Shown one piece after another: positions 17,048-25,807 of a stretch of 64,000 nt of DNA (its first letter is position 1; each line of letters opens with the position of its first letter). The stretch covers positions 1 through 64,000 of the forward strand of contig JAIETL010000027.1 in assembly GCA_019745195.1 (NCBI GenBank), given 5' to 3'. A program made the position numbers and the translations under genes. This stretch comes from Beijerinckiaceae bacterium. GTDB lineage: Bacteria > Pseudomonadota > Alphaproteobacteria > Rhizobiales > Beijerinckiaceae. The notes below the pieces were generated by a model, which saw nothing but the letters and a program-made list of their open reading frames with translations, was not told the DNA's origin and ran no database searches.

Positions 17048-19270
17048 ATGGTTAGATCGATCACGTTTTTGTGTTGGATTGCTGCCGCGACGATTTTCGC
17101 GTTGTTTCTGACTCAGCCAACAGGCATCAAGCTGCAGTTTGCGCTCAGCGTGGCAATGCTCTCGATCATGTTCGTGATCAGCACGTTGCGCCTCAAGGGA
17201 GTATGGCGGCACATTTTCCTTGCGGCATCGTCGGTCATCATCATTCGCTATGTGCATTGGCGCCTGACGGAGACGCTGCCGAGCGTCACACAACTGTCAG
17301 ATTTCATTCCAGCACTGCTGCTTGTTGTTGCCGAACTGTATTGCATCGGCATGCTGGGCCTCGGCCTGTTCGTCAACGCGCAAGCAATAACCCGGCCAAG
17401 AGCGCTCCAGCTGCCGGACGATGAATTGCCGAGCGTCGATGTCTTCGTGCCCTCCTACAATGAAGAGCGCGATCTCGTCGCCGTCACGCTGGCGGCCGCC
17501 AAGGCCATGGACTACCCCAAGGACCGGCTGACCGTGTATCTGCTCGACGATGGCGGCACCGACGAGAAGGTGTATGCCGCCGACGAGGCCAAGGCGGCCG
17601 AGGCGCGCGAACGGCGCAGGTCGATGCAGGCGCTGTGCGTCGAGCTGGGCGTCCGCTACCTCACGCGCGAGCGCAACATTTCCGCCAAAGCCGGCAATCT
17701 CAACAACGGCCTGGCCTATTCGACCTCGGAACTCGTCGTCGTCTTCGACGCCGACCACGTGCCCTCGCGCGAATTCCTGCGTGAGACGGTCGGCCACTTC
17801 GCCGACGAGCCGAAGCTCTTCCTCGTGCAGACGCCGCATTTCTTCATCAATGCGGACCCGATCGAGCGCAACCTGTCGACCTTCAGCCGCATGCCGTCGG
17901 AGAACGAGATGTTCTATGGCGAGGTGCAGAAGGGGCTCGACAGCTGGAACTCCGCCTTCTTCTGCGGCTCGGCCGCCGTGCTGCGGCGCTCGGCGCTCGA
18001 CGAGGTCGGCGGCTTCGCCGGCGTCTCGATCACCGAGGATTGCGAGACGGCGCTCGAGCTCCATGCGCGCGGCTGGAAGAGCCGTTATGTCGAAACGCCG
18101 CTGATCGCAGGCCTGCAGCCGGAAACCTTCGAATCCTTCATCGGCCAGCGCTCGCGCTGGTGCCGGGGCATGATGCAGATCTTCATGCTGAAGAACCCGC
18201 TGTTCAAGCGCGGCCTGACCTTCGCCCAGAAGCTCTGCTACACCTCCAGCAACGTCTTCTGGCTGTTTCCGCTCTCGCGGCTGGCGTTCATGGTCTCGCC
18301 GCTGTTCTTCATCTTCTTCAACCTGCAGATCTACCACGCCTCGCCGCAGCAGTTCGTCGCCTACACGATGACCTACATCTTCGCGGTGATGATCATGCAG
18401 AACTATATGTATGGCCGTCTGCGCTGGCCCTGGGTCTCAGAACTCTACGAGTATGTCCAGTCCGTCTACCTGATCAAGGCGCTCGCCGGCGTCGTCGTCA
18501 ATCCGCGTGCGCCGAAGTTCAACGTCACGCAGAAGGGCGCCGTTCTGGACGACGACCATCTGTCGGGCCTCGCCATGCCGTTCTACGTCATCTTCGGCGT
18601 GCTCGCCGCAGGCGCCGCCTACACGGTGATGCGCTACATCGCCGAGCCGGCCTCGCGCGATCTGCTCCTCGTGGTCGGCGCGTGGAACCTGTTCAACCTC
18701 GTCATGGCCGGCATCGCGCTCGGCTGCGTCTCGGAGCGCCGCGAGCGCCGCAAGGTCCAGCGCCTCGAAACCAGCCGGGCCGGCGAACTCACCGTCAACG
18801 GCGAGACCGTCGCGGTGACGGTCACCGACGCCTCCATCGGCGGCGTCAAACTGGTCGCCAACGGCCTGTTCAAGCAGCCGATCGCGCCTGGCCGCCAGGC
18901 GGGAACGCTGCGTGTCGCCGGCTCGCTCCGCGACCAGCACTACGACGTGCCGGTCATCATCGCCTCCGCCATCAGCAATGAGGGCGAACGCGCCTATGGC
19001 ATCCGGTTCACCGGCATCTCCGGCGACCGCTACCGCCTGATCGCCGACGTCGCCTATGCCGACCTTTCCGCGATGCGCCGGATGCGCGACCGCAGGCACA
19101 AGCGGCGCAATCTCCTGCTCGTCAGCGCCGAGACTCTCGGCTGGGGCGTCAGCCAGACGGTGCGCGGGCTCTTCTTCGGTGTCTTCCGCCGCGGCATGCC
19201 GGTCGCGGCCGCCAAGGTTCCGATCAGCCGCGCGCCGATGGGGGCCGACGGCGTCCCTGTCCGGTCCTGA
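17048..19270 (+). CDS. bcsA: Cellulose synthase catalytic subunit (UDP-forming)
   Basis: A 740-aa inner-membrane GT2 processive synthase. N-terminal membrane segments come first (about 5-110), then the cytosolic GT domain with DDGG (167-170), DADH (234-237, UDP/Mg site), the FFCGS gate region, TED (329-331, catalytic base) and QRSRW (367-371, chain-holding motif). More membrane helices lie at about 405-560. A C-terminal PilZ domain has RxxxR at 568-572 and DASIGG at 594-599, the c-di-GMP binding signature, so activity should depend on c-di-GMP. ATG 17048 has GGAG 6 bp upstream; ATG 17036 has none. First gene of the bcs operon. Confidence 0.95.
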   Translation: MVRSITFLCWIAAATIFALFLTQPTGIKLQFALSVAMLSIMFVISTLRLKGVWRHIFLAASSVIIIRYVHWRLTETLPSVTQLSDFIPALLLVVAELYCIGMLGLGLFVNAQAITRPRALQLPDDELPSVDVFVPSYNEERDLVAVTLAAAKAMDYPKDRLTVYLLDDGGTDEKVYAADEAKAAEARERRRSMQALCVELGVRYLTRERNISAKAGNLNNGLAYSTSELVVVFDADHVPSREFLRETVGHFADEPKLFLVQTPHFFINADPIERNLSTFSRMPSENEMFYGEVQKGLDSWNSAFFCGSAAVLRRSALDEVGGFAGVSITEDCETALELHARGWKSRYVETPLIAGLQPETFESFIGQRSRWCRGMMQIFMLKNPLFKRGLTFAQKLCYTSSNVFWLFPLSRLAFMVSPLFFIFFNLQIYHASPQQFVAYTMTYIFAVMIMQNYMYGRLRWPWVSELYEYVQSVYLIKALAGVVVNPRAPKFNVTQKGAVLDDDHLSGLAMPFYVIFGVLAAGAAYTVMRYIAEPASRDLLLVVGAWNLFNLVMAGIALGCVSERRERRKVQRLETSRAGELTVNGETVAVTVTDASIGGVKLVANGLFKQPIAPGRQAGTLRVAGSLRDQHYDVPVIIASAISNEGERAYGIRFTGISGDRYRLIADVAYADLSAMRRMRDRRHKRRNLLLVSAETLGWGVSQTVRGLFFGVFRRGMPVAAAKVPISRAPMGADGVPVRS

Positions 19271-19355
19271 CCATCCAGCCTTCACGAGCGGGCCGAAACC
19301 GTCGGCCCGCCGGTCCACACCCTCCCATTCTCCTAGCATTCGCGGAGTGACGCCC

Positions 19356-21740
19356 ATGTTGTCCGGTCTCAAGGCATTGCTGCTCGCCGGCGTCGTGTTC
19401 TCGACGACGCAGGCCGCCCAGGCCCAGGTGACGAGCCAGGCCGATGCGTCTGCCACGAGGGCGCGCGCCACCGCGCCCCGCGTCGTGGCGAAACCGACGC
19501 TCGACGCGCCGTTCAGGCCGATCGCGGCGACGCGCGACGACCTCACCCTGCGCGGCGAGTTCGCGACCAGCGACCAGACCGTCTTCCTGTCCGCCCATGA
19601 TGCGCTCCGCGCCACCGCGTTCCGGGTCGGGTTCACGAACACCGTCTCGAACCTGCCGGAATCGTCGCGGCTGTCGGTCCGGATCAACGACCAACTCGTG
19701 GGCGAGGTGGCGCTCAGCGCGACCGCCGATCTCGGCCAGGCAGTCTTTCCGGTCTCCCCGGGCATGCTGGTGCCGGGCTTCAACTCGGTGCGCTTCTCGG
19801 TCAGCCAGCGCCACCGCGTCGACTGCAGCATCAACGCGACCTACGAACTCTGGACGCAGATCTCGCCGGCCCATACCGGGCTGGTGAACATCGCACCGGC
19901 GCCGGCCCTGCGCGGCGTGGCGGACCTGCCGATGCTGGCCGGGCTCGATGCCGGCCGCACACCGATCCGCATCCGCCTGCCGCTCGGCTATGATGCGCAG
20001 ACGCTCGACCAGGCGATGCGCGCGGCCAACGCCTTGATCCTGGCCGCGGCCATCAGCCAGCCCCTCATCGAGGTGGCGTCCGAGCCCGGCGTCGGCCCCG
20101 GCATCGACCTGATCGTCGGCGGCGGCTCCGCCGCCTCGGCCGGACAGAGGCTCGCGCCCGAACTCGGCCTGTTCGTCAACCGCGAGGGCGAGCGGTCGCG
20201 CACCGTAGTCTCGTTCATCGACACCCCCGAGGCCGACCTGAACCTGACGATCCGCCGCCTCGAGATCTTCTCGGCGCAGACCGAGCGGCCGGGCTCCAGG
20301 GCCGGCCTGCGCGCACTGGCCAACCTGAACGGTCGCAGGGTCGCCAACGACACCAGCCTGAGCTTCGCCGATCTCGGAATGGAGACGCGGCCCTTCGACG
20401 GTCATCTGCTCCAGATCAGCAGCAAGCTGATGCTGCCGCCCGATTTCTTCCCCGCGCCCTACGGCGCGGCGCGGCTGACGCTCGACAGCGCCTTCGCCGG
20501 CCAGGCGAGCCTCGCCCAGCGCATCAGCGTCAGCGTCAACGATCAGGTCGCGGCGATCGTCCCGATCATGAACCCCGGCAAGGGCGGGCTGAACGGCCGG
20601 ACGATCGAACTGCCGCTTGAGAGCTTCAAGCCGGGCGCCAACGTCATCACGGTGGAGGCCAATCTCAGCGACCCCAGGGCCGCCTGCGACGCGACGCTCG
20701 GCAACGCCTCCGGCGCCCGTCTCGCCATCGGCTCGACGAGCCGGATCAGCTTCGACAGGCTGGCGCGCGCGGCGTCCTATCCCAACCTCTCGGCGACGCT
20801 CGGCCATGGCTTCCCCTATGCCGAGGCCGGCAAGCCGCTGATGATCGGCGTGTCGAACCAGGACCCCGCCTTTCTGGACGGCGCGATGACGCTGGTGGCG
20901 CGGATGGTCGCCAGCGCGCAGGCGCCGATCCCGATAGCGTTCCGCTTCGGCAGGCTCGACAGCACCGAGCCCGGGATATTCTTCGGTTCGCCCGCCGAAG
21001 CGCCGCTCGATCCGGCGCGTCTCGGGCCGCCGGTGGCGCGGACTGCTCCACAACTGATCACCTCGGCCAATGCCGGCACCCTGTTTGCGGCGGCCTCGGG
21101 CGGAGCGACGCAGACCGACGCGACCTTCGCTGGCGTGCCTGACGCGGCGCAGCGGAACGCCACGGCTCCCGATGGGCTGATCGCCACGATGCGCGAGACC
21201 CTCGACCTCGGGGCCTGGGTGGCGGAAGCGCGCCAGTTCGCCAGTGGCGATTTCAGCCGCATCAATGCGTGGCTGCAGGATTTCGGCCTTCTGGAGAAGG
21301 CCCCCGGCATCGCGGCAACGCAGAACCTCGAGGCGACGGCCGACTCGCTGATCATCCGCCAGACGGCGCATCGCCCGGCGAACGTCACGGCGATCAAGGC
21401 CTTCTTCGACCCCGAGACCAGGCCGGTCGTCCAGACCGCCGTCCTCGGCGCCGACCCGGCGCAGTTCGCCGCATTGGTCGAGAAGGCGACGAGCGGACAT
21501 TTCTGGGCGCGCTTCAACGGCGAGGCGGCGCGCGTCAGGCTCGACGACTGGGGCCCGGTCAATCTGGGCGTCCAGCAGCGCGTCTATTCGGCGATCGGCG
21601 ACACGTCGCCCGGCAACATCAGGCTGGTCGCGGCCGGCTGGCTGTCGCTCAATCCGATGCACTACCTGACGATCCTCGGCTCGCTCGTGGCCCTGCTCGC
21701 CCTCACCACGGCGATCGCGCTGCGCACGAGGCGGGTGTGA
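19356..21740 (+). CDS. bcsB: Cellulose synthase periplasmic regulatory subunit
   Basis: A 794-aa BcsB protein. The Sec signal peptide at residues 1-24 (LKALLLAGVVFSTTQAAQA) is followed by a long periplasmic region with the alternating carbohydrate-binding/flavodoxin-like blocks of the family, and ends in a single membrane anchor (HYLTILGSLVALLALTTAIA) that packs against BcsA. The start is ATG 19356, with GGAG about 10 bp upstream. The 85-bp gap after bcsA lacks a terminator-like hairpin, so the genes are likely cotranscribed. It guides the glucan across the periplasm and is needed for BcsA activity. Confidence 0.93.
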   Translation: MLSGLKALLLAGVVFSTTQAAQAQVTSQADASATRARATAPRVVAKPTLDAPFRPIAATRDDLTLRGEFATSDQTVFLSAHDALRATAFRVGFTNTVSNLPESSRLSVRINDQLVGEVALSATADLGQAVFPVSPGMLVPGFNSVRFSVSQRHRVDCSINATYELWTQISPAHTGLVNIAPAPALRGVADLPMLAGLDAGRTPIRIRLPLGYDAQTLDQAMRAANALILAAAISQPLIEVASEPGVGPGIDLIVGGGSAASAGQRLAPELGLFVNREGERSRTVVSFIDTPEADLNLTIRRLEIFSAQTERPGSRAGLRALANLNGRRVANDTSLSFADLGMETRPFDGHLLQISSKLMLPPDFFPAPYGAARLTLDSAFAGQASLAQRISVSVNDQVAAIVPIMNPGKGGLNGRTIELPLESFKPGANVITVEANLSDPRAACDATLGNASGARLAIGSTSRISFDRLARAASYPNLSATLGHGFPYAEAGKPLMIGVSNQDPAFLDGAMTLVARMVASAQAPIPIAFRFGRLDSTEPGIFFGSPAEAPLDPARLGPPVARTAPQLITSANAGTLFAAASGGATQTDATFAGVPDAAQRNATAPDGLIATMRETLDLGAWVAEARQFASGDFSRINAWLQDFGLLEKAPGIAATQNLEATADSLIIRQTAHRPANVTAIKAFFDPETRPVVQTAVLGADPAQFAALVEKATSGHFWARFNGEAARVRLDDWGPVNLGVQQRVYSAIGDTSPGNIRLVAAGWLSLNPMHYLTILGSLVALLALTTAIALRTRRV

Positions 21741-22882
21741 TGTCCGCTTCGCCCTCCCCACGGCGCTGCCTGCTGGCAGGCGCGGCGCTCGCGCTCGGAC
21801 TGGCGACCGCCCAGACGGGCGCGGCGACCGACCGCAAGCCGCAGGCGGCGATCGGGCTGGCGGCGAGCACCACCGGCTCCGTGACCGCCAAGCGGCCGCG
21901 CGGCGCGGAACTGCTCGCCCGGCTCTGGCCGAGCTATCGGGACCGCTTCATCCGGCCTGACGGACGGGTCGTGGACAATGGCAACGGCAATATCTCCCAC
22001 TCCGAGGGGCAGGGCTACGCCATGGTCCTGGCGCTCGCCGCGCATGACCGGGAGACTTTCGAGCGCATCTGGAAATGGACGGCGAAGGAGCTCGGCGTCC
22101 GACCCGACGGGCTCCATGCCTGGCGCTGGCAGCCGGACGCGACCCCCAACGTCACCGACCAGAACAACGCCAGCGACGGCGACCTGCTGATGGCCTGGGC
22201 GCTCGGCGAGGCCGGGCTGCGCTGGGACGAGCCGGCCTACACCGCTGCGATGCGCAAGCTCACGGCGGCGATCTTCAAACATAATGTCACGGGCAGCCGC
22301 ATCGGGCCGGTGCTGCTGCCGGGCGCGAACGGCTTCCGCCCGGCCGACCAGCCGGACGGACCGATCGTCAACCTGTCCTACTGGATCTTCCCCGCCATCG
22401 ACCGGCTGCAGGCGATGGACACGACGCAGGACTGGGCGGCCTTGCGGCGCTCCGGCCTGGCGCTGCTGCGCGAGAGCCGGTTCGGGCCGCTCGGCCTGCC
22501 CTCGGAATGGGTCTCGATCGGCGAGAAGCGCGCGGCGTTCGCGACCAATTTCGAGCGCAGCTTCGGATACAACGCCGTCCGCATCCCGCTTTACGCGGCA
22601 TGGTCGCCACGGGTCGCGAGCGATCATCTGCGCCCTTACCTGACGATGTGGAACGCCGCCGACAACATCGGCCCGTTCGTGATCGACATCGAGGACGGCA
22701 AGGCGCGCGAAACGCTCGACGCGCCGGGCTACAAGATGATCTTCGCGCTGGCTCAATGCATCGCGCAGAACAAGGCCGTGTCTCCAGATTTAGTCACGAG
22801 ACAAAACGATCTCTACTATCCGGCGACACTTGGGTTGCTCAGTCTGTTAGCCATCAGTGAAAGGAAGCCGCAATGTCTTTAA
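21740..22882 (+). CDS. bcsZ: Endo-1,4-beta-glucanase, GH8
   Basis: A 380-aa secreted GH8 cellulase of the bcs operon. A signal peptide covers about 1-30 (RRCLLAGAALALGLATAQTGA). The catalytic acid Glu is E89 in ISHSEGQGYAM, and NASDGDLLMAWAL carries the conserved Asp of the family. Length is close to E. coli BcsZ (about 368 aa). The ATG shares one base with the bcsB stop (TGATG), so translation is coupled. It trims glucan in the periplasm during export; Agrobacterium celC is the equivalent gene. Confidence 0.93.
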   Translation: MSASPSPRRCLLAGAALALGLATAQTGAATDRKPQAAIGLAASTTGSVTAKRPRGAELLARLWPSYRDRFIRPDGRVVDNGNGNISHSEGQGYAMVLALAAHDRETFERIWKWTAKELGVRPDGLHAWRWQPDATPNVTDQNNASDGDLLMAWALGEAGLRWDEPAYTAAMRKLTAAIFKHNVTGSRIGPVLLPGANGFRPADQPDGPIVNLSYWIFPAIDRLQAMDTTQDWAALRRSGLALLRESRFGPLGLPSEWVSIGEKRAAFATNFERSFGYNAVRIPLYAAWSPRVASDHLRPYLTMWNAADNIGPFVIDIEDGKARETLDAPGYKMIFALAQCIAQNKAVSPDLVTRQNDLYYPATLGLLSLLAISERKPQCL

Positions 22883-24684
22883 AGTCATCGCTGCTCGTTG
22901 CGACCGCCATGGTGAGCTATTTTGGCTTCGCCATGGCCCAGACGGCCCCTCTCGTCATCTCGCCCGCCGGCCCGCCGGCCGCGCGGGAGCCGAAGTCGGC
23001 GGCGCCCGCCTTCGCACCGGCTCGCTCTCAGCCGGCGATCCCGCCGCGCGCCGAGCAGGGCTTCAAGCCCACGCGCCAGCAGCCGGCCGAGGCGAGGGGC
23101 CAGGCGGCAGCGCCTGCCCAGAAGGCGGTCGATGAGAGCGCGCTGAACTACTACGCCTCGCTCGGACAGACGGCGCGCGTCGCATCAGAGATCCGCCGGT
23201 TGAAAACGCTTCATCCGACCTGGCAGCCGCCGGCGAACCTGTTCGCGGCAGGCTCGCCGCAGGTTGACGAGAAGCCGCTCTGGGACCTCTACGCCGAAGG
23301 GCGGTTCGACGACCTCAAGGAGCAGATCGACGCGCTCAGGGCCGAGTTCCCGGACTATACGCCGTCGATCGACCTGACCTCCAAGATCAACATCGCCGAA
23401 CGCCGGCAGGCACTGGTCGCTGCCTCGCAGCAGCGCGACTGGGAACAGGTCGTCAGTCTCGCCACCGAAAGCCAGGATCTGCTGGTCTGTCGCGAGATCG
23501 ACGTTCTGTGGCGGCTCGCCGAGGCGTTCGCCTCGCTCGAGGACAAGGACCAGACGCTGTCGGTCTATCGCTACATCCTCGCGAATTGCGAGAATGCCGG
23601 CGAGCGCCTCGCTACGGTTCAGAAGGCGACCCTGGTGCTGCCGGAGGACGACGTCGCGAAGCTCATCGCCGCCGGCAAGCGCGGCCGGAACGGCGGCAAC
23701 GAGTTTGACGGCGTGAAGCTCGACATGGTCCGCCGGGACATCGGCGCGATCGCATCGGGTCAGTCCGCCCCGACCCCGTCCGAGCGCGACCTGAAGCTGA
23801 TCGAGGCATCGGCGCGCTCAGCCAAGGGCGCGGCGGATGCCGGACTGCTGGGCTGGTATGCCTTCCAGGCGAAGGACTACGCCAAGGCGCGCGACTGGTT
23901 CAAGCTCGGCTATGGCGCCTCCAAGGACGCCAAGCTGCTCGAGGGCCACATCCTCGCCCTGCGCAATCTGGGCGAGATCGAGCAGGCCCGGACGCTGGCG
24001 TTCCAGAACCTCTCGGTCGGCCCGCTGATCCGCAAGGCCTATATCGAGATCGCGGCTACCGAACTGCCCAAGCCGGATGCGGCGACGCTGCCCGCCGACG
24101 AGATGCGCCGCGTCGAGGAGATCGTGGACGGCGAGAAATCGGGCCTCGGCGCTCAGGCGCTGGGCTGGCATCTGTTCCACGCGAAGAAATTCGGCGATGC
24201 GCGCGCCTGGTTCGAGAAGGCCAACCGGTGGAAGGAGAGCGAGGAGAGCGTGCTGGGGCTGGCGCTCGCCATGCAACGGCTCGGAGACCGCAAGGCCTAC
24301 GCCTCCTTCATCGCCGAGAACAAGGGGCGCTACCAGGCGGTCGCGAGGCTGGCCGAGGTCGCCGTCAGCGAAAGGGCGGTCATCTCCGGCTCCGGCCAGC
24401 GCGGCGGCCGGCGCGGCGGCGGCGCGCCCTCGGGCGTCGTCAGGCAGGCGGTGAAACTCTACGAGTCCGGAAACTACAAGGAGGCGGCCGATCTGATGGA
24501 CCGCAACCAGCAGCGTCTCGACCCCAATATGAGCGCTCTGCGCGGCTGGGCCCATTTCCAGGCCAACAACTACCAGGAGGCCGAGAAAATCTTCAAGAAG
24601 CACAAGAACGTCAAGGGCGCGGAGCACGGCGAGTTCCTGTCCTACATCGCCGGGAAGAGCATCGCCCATCGCTGGTATCAGTGA
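22873..24684 (+). CDS. bcsK: Secreted TPR protein of the cellulose operon (BcsK-like)
   Basis: A 603-aa exported protein: signal peptide about 1-22 (SSLLVATAMVSYFGFAMAQ), a Pro/Ala-rich linker to about 85, then mostly helical TPR/Sel1-like repeats, e.g. the Asp-Ala-Trp-Phe motifs in YAKARDWFKLGYGAS, FGDARAWFEKANRW and YQEAEKIFKKHKN. It lacks the C-terminal outer-membrane beta-barrel of BcsC, so it fits the BcsK-type TPR protein that takes that place in type III bcs operons. A Gly/Arg-rich patch GQRGGRRGGG lies near 520. It overlaps bcsZ by 10 bp and has AAGGAA before the start. The symbol is given by context, not by detailed homology. Confidence 0.72.
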   Translation: MSLKSSLLVATAMVSYFGFAMAQTAPLVISPAGPPAAREPKSAAPAFAPARSQPAIPPRAEQGFKPTRQQPAEARGQAAAPAQKAVDESALNYYASLGQTARVASEIRRLKTLHPTWQPPANLFAAGSPQVDEKPLWDLYAEGRFDDLKEQIDALRAEFPDYTPSIDLTSKINIAERRQALVAASQQRDWEQVVSLATESQDLLVCREIDVLWRLAEAFASLEDKDQTLSVYRYILANCENAGERLATVQKATLVLPEDDVAKLIAAGKRGRNGGNEFDGVKLDMVRRDIGAIASGQSAPTPSERDLKLIEASARSAKGAADAGLLGWYAFQAKDYAKARDWFKLGYGASKDAKLLEGHILALRNLGEIEQARTLAFQNLSVGPLIRKAYIEIAATELPKPDAATLPADEMRRVEEIVDGEKSGLGAQALGWHLFHAKKFGDARAWFEKANRWKESEESVLGLALAMQRLGDRKAYASFIAENKGRYQAVARLAEVAVSERAVISGSGQRGGRRGGGAPSGVVRQAVKLYESGNYKEAADLMDRNQQRLDPNMSALRGWAHFQANNYQEAEKIFKKHKNVKGAEHGEFLSYIAGKSIAHRWYQ

Positions 24685-24765
24685 CGCTGGGCCGGGCGGC
24701 CCGTCACATCGCGGCTGGAGGCGCCGCGTGACAGCCGCCCGGTCCTGCCCGAACGCAGGGCTATC

Positions 24766-24797
24766 CTGCAGGAGAGGCCGACGGCCTGATCCTGCAG
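24766..24797. terminator. Stable hairpin between bcsK and the diguanylate cyclase
   Basis: CTGCAGGA (24766-24773) pairs with TCCTGCAG (24790-24797), with an inner AGGCC/GGCCT stem around a GAC loop. No T-run follows, so it is terminator-like or an mRNA-stability element rather than a clear intrinsic terminator. It may lower expression of the downstream cyclase relative to bcs genes. Confidence 0.5.
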
Positions 24798-24836
24798 CCG
24801 ACCATCAGGATGCGTGCGCCTTTTCGAGATGTCGCC

Positions 24837-24872
24837 ATGAGTGATCAGCCTTCGATGAGTGATCAGCCTTCA
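24837..24872 (+). repeat. 18-bp tandem duplication at the cyclase start
   Basis: ATGAGTGATCAGCCTTCG (24837-24854) is immediately followed by the same 18 bases with one change at the last position (24855-24872). It encodes MSDQPS twice and creates two start codons. One unit is in frame with the other, so copy-number change would not break the gene. Confidence 0.9.
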
Positions 24873-25523
24873 CGGATATCGGACGCCAAGCCCCCGCGCG
24901 CCCCGCGCAGGCCCGGCGCCAAGCGGATCAAGTTTGCCGTTCCCCCCGGCCTGACAGGGCAGCCGCGGCCGTCACGTCTGCTGCGGCTCGAACAGGAGCT
25001 TCAGGAGGCGAAAGCGCGCCTCGACGCCATGACGCGGCTGGCTTATCTCGACGAGATGAGCGGACTCGCCAATCGCCGCGCCTTCGACGACGAACTCCGG
25101 CGGACGATCGACCGGGCCACGCGATACGCCATGCCGGCCGTAGTCGCGGTTTTCGACATCGACCAGTTCAAGGCGATCAACGATCGCTATGGCCATCGCG
25201 CCGGCGACGCCGTGATCGTGGCGGTCGCGCAATGCCTGCGGACGCATGTGCGGGCGTCGGATTTCGTCGCTCGCACCGGGGGCGACGAGTTCGCGGTGAT
25301 CCTGTCGAACATCGACCTCGAGGACGCCGGCCAGAAGGTCGAGGCCCTGCGCCAGGCCTTCGGCCGGATCGAGTATCATTTCGCCGCCGAACCCGTGCAG
25401 GTTTCGGTTTCGGCCGGCTTGTCGGCGATCGAGGCCGGCTTCGGCCGGTGCCCCCTGCACGAGGCCGATCTGGCGATGTACCGCCAGAAGCGCGCCTCCA
25501 GGACGATCTATACCCTCGGCTAG
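24837..25523 (+). CDS. Diguanylate cyclase (GGDEF), soluble
   Basis: A 228-aa protein with a short Pro/Arg-rich N-terminus, a predicted coiled helix (LLRLEQELQEAKARLDAMTRL) and a complete GGDEF domain. LDEMSGLANRRAFDDEL starts the domain; the metal Asp is in VFDIDQFKAINDRYGHRAGD, and RTGGDEFAVIL has the intact GGDEF active loop. No RxxD inhibition site is evident just upstream of GGDEF. No signal or membrane segment is visible. It makes c-di-GMP, the activator of BcsA, so it is probably the dedicated local cyclase of this cellulose locus. The start is ambiguous because the first 18 bp are tandemly duplicated, giving a second in-frame ATG at 24855. Confidence 0.9.
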   Translation: MSDQPSMSDQPSRISDAKPPRAPRRPGAKRIKFAVPPGLTGQPRPSRLLRLEQELQEAKARLDAMTRLAYLDEMSGLANRRAFDDELRRTIDRATRYAMPAVVAVFDIDQFKAINDRYGHRAGDAVIVAVAQCLRTHVRASDFVARTGGDEFAVILSNIDLEDAGQKVEALRQAFGRIEYHFAAEPVQVSVSAGLSAIEAGFGRCPLHEADLAMYRQKRASRTIYTLG

Positions 25524-25807
25524 ACAAAAAGGCATTTGCGCCGGGCCGGCCGCCTGCCGCCGGGCCGGCTTCAGGCCGGCCCTCGTTCCGGTCGGGTGGA
25601 CCGGAACACATCTCGCATGAGCCCCGGCGCAGCGGACGGTCACCCCCGCAGCCGGCACTCCCTGCGGCCAAAAAGCAGACCGAGCGCAACATCCGCGACC
25701 TTGGCAGCGCCGGACTCTATGTTACCGTGTCCTCAGAGCGGTCCAAAAGCCGCCACCGGCTTCGCCGTCATCACCTTCGGCGCGGCCAGCACGCAGGGAG
25801 GAATACG

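Noticed and set aside
19224-21761. 845-codon minus-strand frame opposite bcsB
   Set aside because: Shadow frame; bcsB has signal peptide, family blocks and membrane anchor, while the antisense frame has none.
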